Positions 54,349 to 64,000 of a stretch of DNA of 64,000 nt are shown piece after piece. Under the pieces are notes generated by a model. The model saw nothing but the letters and a program-made list of their open reading frames with translations, was not told the origin of the DNA and searched no databases. The stretch spans positions 31,778,796 through 31,842,795 of the forward strand of contig OV884012.1 of assembly GCA_930367205.1 (NCBI GenBank), in the 5' to 3' direction. Positions within the stretch are counted from its first letter, which is position 1. Each line of letters opens with the position of its first letter. Origin of the DNA: Acanthosoma haemorrhoidale. Taxonomy: Eukaryota; Arthropoda; Insecta; Hemiptera; Acanthosomatidae. A program made the position numbers and the translations under genes.

Positions 54349-55035
54349 TTTTTTTTTTTATTTCCAAAACCTCTTTATTATTTATAATGAACGAAAAATT
54401 TAATGGGTTACAAATTGCTCCTTGTACTGCGATGCGCTGATGCATTCGAAGGAGGGCATAATATAAAATACATTGCAATCTGTAGTAAAAAAAAAAGTCA
54501 TGAACACATCCACAACACTAAGTGATGAGGCTCACCTTCAGCTTATTACCGTGCACTAAACACAAAACACTAAAAACTAAAACCTATACCTACACAAAAC
54601 ACTAGAACCTAAAACTAAAGCGTTCCAGCCGCGACAGCGTCCTGCCTTCTATCGGGGAACGGAGAGGGGGTTATAGTGTTAAACACCGGGTTTTCGTTAA
54701 GTATTGCAAGGAATCGAAAAATTTTATATGTCTACGTTGGATGAATTCATCCACCGTAGGCAGCTAAAACATCTCATGAAGCTCCCTGTTGCTCCGCTGC
54801 TCGAATGAAGTACCTCTGACCACTTTCATCAGAATACAGTTCTGGAATTGTTGGAGTTTCTTAGCTGTCGTATACGTAAGATAACGAAAAAGCGGTGCAC
54901 CGTACAGCAGAGTAGGCCTGAGTATGCTCTTGTAAATCAACAGCTTGAGACGCAGTGATAGATTGGGGGGAAGTCAATAAATGCGTAAGCCGGTGATACT
55001 TCGTGCGAGTATGCTTCAACTTCTTCGGAAAAAAA
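54349..55035 (-). pseudogene. LINE family A, 5'-truncated 3' end
   Basis: On the minus strand from 55035 the sequence parallels the 24-kb LINE from its K-K-L-K-H-T-R block (26258 on) through the palindromic GGATGAATTCATCC region (about 54739-54752) and the 3' UTR. It ends in an A11 tail (T run 54349-54359 on the plus strand), with AATAAA about 15 bases before it. Frames are broken. It is clearly a separate insertion, differing from the 24-kb copy by many substitutions. Confidence 0.88.
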
Positions 55036-55059
55036 GCTCCCAACCAGCTTGAACTAAGA

Positions 55060-55760
55060 CGGGACTGACTGCAAAATCGCCAATAGCATATGTTACCTAG
55101 GAATCATCCTAGGCAGGCACATGACGTTCGGCACACATCTACAGAAGAAACTGAAAAGAGTATGTAAGACTTACTACTCTCTCCAGCACCCCATCACAAG
55201 CCCGGCTATATCCCTTAGTCTGAAACTGTTATTATACAAGAGCGTCCTGAGGCCAGCTCTACTGTTTCGGACTCGACATTTTCGATTTATCCAAACCAGC
55301 ACCATAACAAGACTCCAGCACTTCCAGAACAACATCCTGCGTTCGGCACTATGGGAAATGAAGGCTCCCGACATCCACGTAAAGTTCGAGGTCCCCACCA
55401 TCACCGAAGCGATCAGAAGAAGATACATCAAGTTCTTTGACTGCCAAAATCCCCTATTCCATGACCTGCGACCCCTACCGCTACCTGAAACTTACTAGGT
55501 CTGGGAATGCAGACAAAATGGTGTACATTACGGCTCTTGGCTAACCAACAAGCTTCTAACGGGCACCCACCATTGCTATCCAACTGAATGAGCTTGCACT
55601 ACATGCCTAGAGAGACTCTAGGCTCACCCATCAGTAGAGTCTCACCACTGCACCGTGACATTTACACCTCTACCGAGGTCTCCCACACTCCTTAATTCCT
55701 TCACCCAACCTTTAAATAGGTCCTCCTAGTAAAAGGATCCGTTCACCCCAAATAAATTTT
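55060..55760 (+). pseudogene. Another Jockey-like LINE, 5'-truncated 3' end
   Basis: ORF 55121-55498 reads ...LQKKLKRVCKTYYSL... , then L-L-L-Y-K-S-V-L-R-P-A-L-L, L-Q-H-F-Q-N-N-I-L-R and I-R-R-R-Y-I-K-F-F-D: the same region as in LINE A but a clearly different family. The frame C-Y-L-G-I-I-L-G-R-H begins just upstream, in front of the ATG. About 260 bp of likely 3' UTR follows. It starts head-to-head against the minus-strand LINE A fragment, within about 30 bp. Confidence 0.8.
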
Positions 55761-58435
55761 ACTGTATTTTTCCCTTATCCTACATTTTTAAAGTTGAGGG
55801 CTGGGAAAAAAAAACCATGAATAGCCAAAATCCGAAATGCCAAAAGAGGAGGGATTAAAAAAAAAAATCATAAACGTTCAAGATTGATGTAATAAACTTT
55901 TAGTTGATAAAACAAAATAGTTTATGTAAAAAAAATGGGATTGAAATCAACTCCATTCGATTAAGTAGTTAAATTTGTTTCGTATTTGGGTTTAAATCTA
56001 ATAAATAAATAATTACAAGGTTACCTAAAATTAAAGTAATGAATTCTCCATATTCTTTTATGTCGAGTGCTTGTGATAGCTAAATAGGCTCAAAGGTCTT
56101 AACACTTTTCCTGAAAAATAGTGGCGAATGGTTTATGTCATCCTTACTACGTCTTACAACATACTCGAGGCGATGTGACTCAAGGCTGGGAAAGAAACAG
56201 ATATGCCCTGAGCTGTAAGAAAATGGAACGAGGACCGTGGTAATCAGTGCAGGCCGGAAGATTAGTGGCGATGGACCGTAAAACTGCGCTCAGGTTAGAC
56301 AGAAATGACTGAGTGACGAAGAGAGGGGGGAGGGGCTGAAAATGGGGGCGTAAAGTCCCTAGTCGTTTACTTTTACAGCTGCCTGTCCTCGCTGGAATAA
56401 TACATGAGCCTCGTCTCCGCCCGGCTCTGTCACTTATCTTGTGATAATTACCTGTCCTGTATTGCTCCATCGTATTAGGGGACAATAATTCATAAGATAA
56501 ATGGGTAAAAAATAGATGACAGAAATCACATTCAACATTTTACCTGTCATAGCTAGATTCTATGATATTTGTAGATCCTGTTCCTGAAGATAGCAGTAGC
56601 ACTCATGTATTGGATATTCTTTAATAATATAAGGGCTTGTGGCAAGACAGCACATAGACAAATTGTAGGGATAGTTTTAGTACGAACAGCTTTGACAACT
56701 CCAGTGATGTGGAACAAGACGAACAAGACAAGAAATGATCAAAATAATAAAATATAAGTCATAAATCGATGATTTCAATATAATATATCGTGTTTATCTT
56801 TTCACTTATTAATATTTTAAGAAAACTTTTCCAATATACCTTGCAAAAAAAGTTTTTGATTAGTGAATGCAATCTATTTATTCATTCAGTATTTTAATGG
56901 AGGATAAGTTTTATAAATGATGTTACTTGGTAGATTTTAATTTAGTTATTAATTAGTTTCATAAATTTTAAATGTTACTTAGTTTATAGTAGTTTTATAC
57001 ATATATATATATATATTATATAAATAGTGGCAAATGTACCACTTATTCATTTGTGTACTGTTTTTAATGGGAATTAAATTAGTGGCTAAATCCATTTAAA
57101 TTAATGGGGCTCCTCTCCCTATTTTAGGTTTAGTTTTATGCTATAAAAACTTACGAAAAAAAAATTTTGAATTAGGATAAATTTTAAAATGTAGTTCTTC
57201 AGTCTACTAAAACTACTATATATAAATATATATACAATTGTAAGAAAATTAAATTTTCGTGGCTCTTGATAAAGGCAGTATAGTTGCTAAAACCGCTAGT
57301 GAAATTAAAATCAAAGTTGTGAGAAGACAAACTTTCACTTTATTTTCATAATATCATAACTCAAAACCAGCAATTAACCACATTATTGTATTTGGAAATG
57401 ATATTACATGAAAAACACAGTTTTGTTACAGTCGCTCCAAATTATTATTTTTGGACTTGGAGTTGTCAAAGCTTCACCAATTCACCTTGGACTGTGCGTG
57501 ATACCAAATTTTACGAAATGTGATGAGAACAGACACTTTCTAGAACAATGAGATTTAGTAATACTTTGTCGGGAGTTGTGTAGTTTTATGGTACTACAGA
57601 AGAAGTAAGATTTGGAGAGACTGTAAGACCTTGTGGATAAGTTGTGTTTTTTTATATAGAGTTAACGACTCATTTATACTTGTTTTTTTTTTTAGCTATT
57701 AAGTTATTCTAAATATCTATGCATAAAACAAGTGTTTTTCTCACGCTTGGTAGTGAATCCCTTCTCTCACCTGCATACCCCCTCTTCAATAACACACAGC
57801 GCTGTTTCTGCAGTGTTAATTTTACCGCAGGAAAACCATTAGTCGCAATTTACAATTTGATATAAGTGAATACACTTGCGAAAAATCCATATACATTCTC
57901 CGGATTCCCTCAGAACCACAGGCTCTAATGTTTATATGGGAACCCAATTAGATATGCCAAACTCACAACTCATCAGAATATAGATATGTAAAGCATAATG
58001 CACCAGGGTGTAGTTGCTTCTCCCCTTCGAACGAAGCTACGTGACCCTCATAGTAATCAATCAATTAATACAACAAACCTAACTAGGTAGATTAAATACA
58101 CGAACGATCCAGTTTACGTTTAGAATTATTTTATGTATGTCATGTCCCAAAAAATGAAATGGTCTACATTAAAACATATACGGGTGTTTATCAATATTTG
58201 GTTTTATCTAGTGAGATAGCAATGACGAAATTGTCTAATTCGGTTCAGGCTAGTTATCTGGGAACTAGTTAAAACAATTTAGATCCCCCGAATCGTAGCT
58301 CAGAAGATATAATAGAAAAGAAAAAATAGTTGTGAGACAAAATTGGAATGACAAATCCAGATATGGAAAAGAACTTTTAAATCTTAAAAAATTAAATAAT
58401 GATAATAATTTTATTGTTAATTATTAACTTCTTTA
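55761..58435. other. AT-rich spacer
   Basis: No gene recognised. A GC-richer patch lies at 56160-56460 (ORF 56180-56485, -, no motif). A short TA run sits at 57001-57016. Confidence 0.45.
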
Positions 58436-58985
58436 TTGTGATAAAATTACACCCTACCTTATTGGGCAATAGGTATTTGTAATAAATGTTCTAATTCATA
58501 CCATATTTTCATTCACTCGCTCATTCTTACAGTATTACAAACAGACCACATAGGTCTTCTAAATTCACATGGTTGTTACCTCCCTCGCATGTGAAAAAGA
58601 AAGTGGAGTCTTGGGAAGTCTCACACTGTCCTCCGTCAGCCGCATCACTAGATACAAGTCAGTGGAGGCTGACGAAGAGTGCGAAAGCCTTAGACGCTCA
58701 GAACATGATTAGAGAAACTGGTCATTGCATGGACTTCCACTTTCACGTATTTATAGCAGGTCGAGAGGGGGCCGCTTTAGTCTCCAAGGAGGATGATAGG
58801 GATGAGTGGGGGAGTGTAATGACTGTGCTAGAGGATTAAGGTTGGATAGGTTACTTTGGGATTTCATGAACTTGGAAGGGATGAGTCAAGAATGTAAGGC
58901 ATATTAAGTTCGTTATGAAGGGTTTCGTTGCTGACGTAAAAAGGGGCATTAACCATTGTTTTCAGGACATCTGATTGAAAGTTTT
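58436..58985. repeat. Dispersed repeat family R, longest uninterrupted copy
   Basis: Left end TGTGATAAAATTACA, then TTATTGGGCAATA, TTCATTCACTCGCTC, the CCTCCCTCGCA block and the shared open frame. That frame is ORF 58573-58839, with V-E-S-W-E-V near the start and D-T-S-Q-W-R-L-T-K-S-A in the middle, ending D-E-W-G-S-V-M-T-V-L-E-D. A TATTTATAG box lies at about 58747-58755. The right end reads TTTTCAGGACATCTGATTG. This copy defines the family's extent of about 550 bp. Confidence 0.82.
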
Positions 58986-59174
58986 GCTTTTTTATCAGGT
59001 TTTTTTTTGCTTTTTTGATTTTACAACTTAGCATCTATTTAATTATATAAAACTGATCTTTAGGAATTTCTTATACTTTGCCGACTTGTATTTTTTATAG
59101 TTTAGTGTTTTATGCGAACTTTCTTTTATTTCCTCTGATCAAAAACTGTGCTGGAGACTAGTTATAAGTTGTAA

Positions 59175-60202
59175 GTTAAAGGCAATCAACCATAAGCTCG
59201 ATAGAGGTGGAGGAATATGAAAGGTATCAATTTGAGATGTTCAGACCAGGTTGGATGGTCTTGAATGTCTGAAAAATTTGGTAAAGCAGTGTGATATTCC
59301 TGGGGGAGGAAACAGTGATATCTAGATTGTATGGTAGGGAAATCTGATCTTTGACCGAAAGGTAATGGAAAATGAATATAAAATGAGGATATGAGGATAT
59401 TGTGGACATAGAGGCAGATACCGCCACTAATCCGTTCAGACCAACCGTGGAAAAGGAAATAGTGGGAGAAAGAAACAGAAAAAGATGGGATATCTTGTTA
59501 AGAGCAAGTTAGATTGGTTGGAGAGTCTAAGATAAAAAGAAGAGATAAAAATATGTAACCAGGAATAAGATACATTCGTAAGACGAGTCTACAAAGAGAT
59601 TCAAGGAAGTGATAAGTATGACAAGAAAGCATTTTCTATAGAGTAGCTAAAGAAATTGGTGTTTAAATCATCTGCTGAAAGGATATGAATAAATAAAGGA
59701 ATGAGATTGAGGACAGTCGATAAAAATTCAGGATCGAAAGACGCATTAAGAGGACGATGAATTAGGAAGGAGGAAAGGATCGGAGGATATGAGGATATTG
59801 TGGACATAGAGGATACCACCATCAATCCGTTCGGACCAACCGTGGAAAAGGAAATAGAGGGTGAAAGAAACAGAGGGAATATCTTGTTTAAGCCAGGATT
59901 TGGATACTGCTATTATATGATGAATGTTGTCAAGAAATAATTAAAGAAATTCACTGTGATGATCTGGGATTAGGCGTTAACCTGGCAGGCTATTAGGCCA
60001 CAACTTTATGAGGAAGAAAAAGGACAAAAACATGAGTAAATACTAGCATCTCGTTTTAATCATTTCGTTCCAGACCGATTGAGGGTGAAATAAGCGACGA
60101 TGGTGGGAGGGGGTGCGGGTTGTCACCTCGTCGCCGCTTGCTCTGCACAAAGTCATCGTCACCCGGTGACAGCTTAAGCCCAATGTTCGGCTCTATGCAC
60201 GT
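59175..60202 (-). pseudogene. LINE endonuclease segment, first copy of a 1,028-bp duplication
   Basis: On the minus strand a decayed AP-endonuclease is visible: S-K-S-W-L-K near 59900 (the catalytic-Glu motif region, with Lys where Glu is usual) followed by G-G-I-L-Y-V-H-N. The end of the domain appears near 59350-59260 (V-K-D-Q-I-S-L-P-Y-N-L). Two stretches of about 115 bp, 59385-59502 and 59783-59894, are direct repeats of each other inside it. The whole segment recurs 3,122 bp downstream with two differences that I could find. Confidence 0.75.
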
Positions 60203-61389
60203 CCGTTTGTGTACGTCTGTATGTGAGCGATTCTCCTGAGATATAACGATACAACATCCAAGGTGCTCGATTTTTTTTCCCGATGGGGGATTGAAAATCT
60301 CCGTAAACATATCGTTTCCGTAGAAAAACTGCCGTTGGAATTTTCAAACGTGGAATTTCTTAGCAGATTTGTTGAGACGAGAAACCCCGGACAAAATTTC
60401 TACCGGCTGAATCCAAACTACACAGACGGTAAGCTGCTTGATAATCATGAATTTAGTGTGGTTTAAAGTAACATATTCTTTTATAACCATAAAATTAAAT
60501 GTGATTTGAGCCAGTTCAAACTAGCATGTGTGAAATCAACAGCCCATCGTCCATGATGAAGTTTTGCTAATGATTTGGAACAAGAATGAGACGATAACAG
60601 ACACTTTTATCAAAAAAATTTAACTGAATTTTTTAGTTTTCTGTTTACAGGTGACGTCTAAAAAAATATGTTAACGCCAAATTAGTTTTACGAAAAATAT
60701 TTTTGTAGGACATTTAGCAATTCAAAATAAGTATATTAGCCCTTATGTTATACTTAAAGAAACTATGAGTGTTTTCATAAAAAACACTTATTAAAGATAA
60801 ACTTCTAGAAATCATTAAATTATCCAAACCGAAACAAAGCGATTATCCCACTAGCCAGAATATCTGTACAATGTCCCGTGATAATTAAATATTAATTTGC
60901 TGTTTCTAAATAACTATATATAAAAAAATTAAATCAGAAGATTTATTAATGACCTAAGCTTTGGAGGCACTCAAGGTATTGATTTCGAACGTCTAACTGA
61001 TAAGCAATTGATCACCTCTTAAAAATGTAACTAATGTAGTGCTTCATAAATGTTTAATATTACATAAGTCTGCTATATAATAAAGGAATATTATAATATA
61101 TTAAAACGAACCGAGGGAGACTATTAAAGTTCAAGACTTCCAACTTTCTAAGTGGTAAAGTAATTCATCAGGGATAAAGTTCTCAAGTTTTCAACTAAAA
61201 TACGATATTTCATTCTAAATTTTTTTCTCTTTTCTTTCGTTGTTAGTTTACAATTTAGTTCCTCTAAGACCCAAAAGAAATATAATACTTCTGTGTTATA
61301 AGTTGTAAATAACACATCCCTTAGGCAATACAGATTAGACATAAAATGTCTAAATGTCATAAAGACATGCCAAAATGTCTTTAGCTGAG
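60203..61389. other. AT-rich spacer between the duplicated LINE segments
   Basis: No gene recognised; short ORFs only. Confidence 0.45.
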
Positions 61390-61735
61390 GAGAACATATT
61401 TACCACGGACCCTTTTCCTAATCCTACAGTCCTACCTTTCAAACAGCTTCTTTCCTTTCTATCCTTGCAAACTCCACTGTGGCTTAAAATATTCTAACTG
61501 CTATCCCATAAAAGGAGTTCCACTGGGCAGTGTCCTGGGGCTAATCCTCTACACCGCTGATGTCCCCTCTACCCCCAATACCTTCTTGGCCACATTTGCA
61601 GATGACAATGCAGTCCTGTCATCCCACTTAGACCCCAATATAGCATCGCATAACTTTCAAAAACACCTTAATGAGATCGAGTGTTGGTTCAACCAATGGC
61701 GAATCAAAGTGGATGAATCAAAATGTTAGTAATGT
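61390..61735 (+). pseudogene. LINE family B reverse transcriptase fragment
   Basis: Contains V-P-L-G-S-V-L-G, a small deletion, then T-A-D-V-P-S-T-P-N-T-F-L-A-T-F-A-D-D-N-A-V-L and the following L-N-E-I-E-C-W-F-N-Q-W block. The F-A-D-D is intact, but the fragment is truncated on both sides. It ends against LINE sequence on the opposite strand. Confidence 0.87.
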
Positions 61736-63324
61736 TGTAGAGATATGTGAATATAAAGCAGTTGGCGAAGGATTGTAGGCTGGCAGAGCTTAAGGAATGC
61801 TATCTGGACCTAAAGAATTAGATCTTGATTTGATTGAGGAAATGAGTTTGGAAGAAGAAACTTTAGAGACAAAGAAGTTGTCCAAGTTACAGTTTAGGGG
61901 TGATTGGGCTGGAGGGACGAAGTTGCGACGAAGTCGTCAATGGACAGAAAGTGCGAATTAAAGTCATCAGGAGAAATATGGCTAGCAATAATAGCCTGCT
62001 TGCCATATTTGGTTCAATGAGAGAGAATTTCCAGAGAAGGTGCTATTTGGTTGCATAAGATAATGACTCGTGAATTAATTTTGAATGGGCAATGTGGATT
62101 TTAGACTGAGTAAGGTGTCGTAGGTTTAAAAGAGGGATTCATCTTCGCGGTGCCTGGAGTGTATAAACCTCCTTTATTCTGCATTCCGACCCCTCACTAA
62201 GTATTTAATTTCCTGAGTCTGCCAAGGAGCTGGAACATGGCGGGTTCGAATGGCTTTAAGATGCACAAGCTTATTAATAATGGTGAGGAGTTTGGCGTTA
62301 AAGGCAATCAACCATAAGCTCGATAGAGGTGGAGGAATATGAAAGGTATCAATTTGAGATGTTCAGACCAGGTTGGATGGTCTTGAATGTCTGAAAAATT
62401 TGGTAAAGCAGTGTGATATTCCTGGGGGAGGAAACAGTGATATCTAGATTGTATGGTAGGGAAATCTGATCTTTGACCGAAAGGTAATGGAAAATGAATA
62501 TAAAATGAGGATATGAGGATATTGTGGACATAGAGGCAGATACCGCCACTAATCCGTTCAGACCAACCGTGGAAAAGGAAATAGTGGGAGAAAGAAACAG
62601 AAAAAGATGGGATATCTTGTTAAGAGCAAGTTAGATTGGTTGGAGAGTCTAAGATAAAAAGAAGAGATAAAAATATGTAACCAGGAATAAGATACATTCG
62701 TAAGACGAGTCTACAAAGAGATTCAAGGAAGTGATAAGTATGACAAGAAAGCATTTTCTATAGAGTAGCTAAAGAAATTGGTGTTTAGATCATCTGCTGA
62801 AAGGATATGAATAAATAAAGGAATGAGATTGAGGACAGTCGATAAAAATTCAGGATCGAAAGACGCATTAAGAGGACGATGAATTAGGAAGGAGGAAAGG
62901 ATCGGAGGATATGAGGATATTGTGGACATAGAGGATACCACCATCAATCCGTTCAGACCAACCGTGGAAAAGGAAATAGAGGGTGAAAGAAACAGAGGGA
63001 ATATCTTGTTTAAGCCAGGATTTGGATACTGCTATTATATGATGAATGTTGTCAAGAAATAATTAAAGAAATTCACTGTGATGATCTGGGATTAGGCGTT
63101 AACCTGGCAGGCTATTAGGCCACAACTTTATGAGGAAGAAAAAGGACAAAAACATGAGTAAATACTAGCATCTCGTTTTAATCATTTCGTTCCAGACCGA
63201 TTGAGGGTGAAATAAGCGACGATGGTGGGAGGGGGTGCGGGTTGTCACCTCGTCGCCGCTTGCTCTGCACAAAGTCATCGTCACCCGGTGACAGCTTAAG
63301 CCCAATGTTCGGCTCTATGCACGT
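61736..63324 (-). pseudogene. LINE endonuclease and linker to reverse transcriptase, includes second duplication copy
   Basis: From 63324 down to 62297 this repeats 59175-60202. It then continues on the minus strand into the linker after the endonuclease (I-R-T-R-H-V-P-A-P-W near 62235) and the first part of the reverse transcriptase (G-P-D-S-I-P near 61800), where it stops at the plus-strand family B fragment. Several stops occur. This longer copy is probably the source context of the duplicated segment. Confidence 0.75.
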
Positions 63325-64000
63325 AAATATCGCCACTGGTGTTTCTTCGTCCTTCAAATAAATCCGCGGATCTCCAAATACTTTGATAGCAGCTTTAGAA
63401 TATTAGCAATGTTGATAATAGGTTCCAGGTACTTTACCTCCTTTAGTCCCTGGCTGCTTTAGTTGAGGGTCTCTATCCAGCCTTTCTGCTTCTCCGCGTT
63501 CTCCTCCAGAGCATTTAATTGAGAAGCATTCTCGAACGAGATCACCCCCTCTTCTCTAAGGTGGTCTTTAAATCCCCATCCTCCTCCTCCCTGAAAGGAG
63601 AGGCCTTAGCTCCGTTATTTCATGCGTTATATCGTGCTATGTACTCCTCTGAAGAATTTTCAAGCGTAATAGGCGGGTACAACGTGGTCATCACCATATA
63701 GCAGATACTGCTGGTCCAAAATCTCCTGGCATCCTTGATATCCTTGAGGTAAGTTCCTCTGATAGCACATCAATCGTGGTATACCACCGCCTTACAAGTC
63801 GGGGGCTGACTTCAAAAGGGGCATGAACTTGACTAGAAGAATGAAATGTTTATGTTGTTAAAGAGATTAGCTCTCTGTTAATATTTGAGCCTCACAAAAT
63901 CCTTGAACGGACCAAACTATTACTTAATAAAATTAAACATTAAAAGTACTCTAACTTTTTGGTTAAGAATAACAATCAATGCAAAATTACACAGTATTAA
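63325..64000. other. Unassigned right end
   Basis: No recognised gene. The plus ORF 63519-63701 and the minus reading of the same bases carry no motif. GC content is higher than average up to about 63820, so this could be a further transposon part running beyond the LINE fragment. Confidence 0.35.

Noticed and set aside
55174..55431. Minus-strand ORF of 85 codons
   Set aside because: Antisense shadow of the plus-strand LINE fragment.
60056..60310. Minus-strand ORF of 84 codons, GC-rich at its end
   Set aside because: Most of it lies inside the duplicated LINE segment and reads as its 5' flank. No independent gene features.
63519..63701. Plus-strand ORF of 60 codons at the right end
   Set aside because: No motif, and the opposite strand reads equally well, so the coding strand cannot be chosen.

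Overview
The window looks like a piece of an AT-rich insect nuclear genome made almost entirely of transposable elements and unassigned spacer. I found no convincing host gene, rRNA, canonical tRNA, CRISPR array or bacterial-type operon. The insect call rests on an Errantivirus-type LTR element with an envelope gene, several Jockey-like LINE families, and a mariner-type transposase remnant. I cannot place the insect order.

Layout. 1-1140 (-) is a decayed Jockey-like LINE (ORF1 zinc knuckles joined to endonuclease), followed by a short tRNA-like Pol III box pair. From 1.3 to 20.6 kb lies AT-rich spacer with LINE relics at 5.5-6.1, 6.7-7.0 and 14.6-15.4 kb, and a GC-richer block with a small tandem repeat at 17.9-18.7 kb. 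At 20.7-21.2 kb an internally deleted mariner remnant runs straight into the first of at least five copies of an unclassified dispersed repeat (21.2, 21.8, 27.5, 42.9 and 58.4 kb). A Jockey-like LINE with endonuclease and reverse transcriptase occupies 24.05-26.9 kb (+) and is broken by two frameshifts and one stop.

The best-preserved object is a 6.9-kb LTR element of Errantivirus type at 32785-39664 (-): identical 218-bp LTRs, a 4-bp ATAT target duplication, a lysine-type primer site, and gag, pol and env. gag and pol are joined by a T_TTT_TTA slippery site. pol has one in-frame stop and env one frameshift, and the position expected to hold the integrase catalytic Glu encodes Asn. A second LTR element, Ty3/gypsy-like without env, lies at 46384-51169 (-) inside a TA microsatellite. 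Its LTRs are nearly identical, it has an A_AAA_AAC gag-pol slippery site, and it carries several frameshifts and stops.

The right third (52-64 kb) holds LINE fragments in both orientations, including a head-to-head pair at 54.3-55.8 kb and a near-perfect 1,028-bp duplication (59175-60202 and 62297-63324) of a LINE endonuclease segment.

How the parts work together: the two LTR elements each follow the retrovirus-like plan of Gag, then a -1 frameshift into protease-RT-RNase H-integrase, and the first adds a separately expressed envelope protein. As read here neither element is autonomous. I did not find evidence of a new defence, regulatory or metabolic system; the most informative signals are the frameshift sites, the lesions in otherwise young elements, and the unnamed repeat family.
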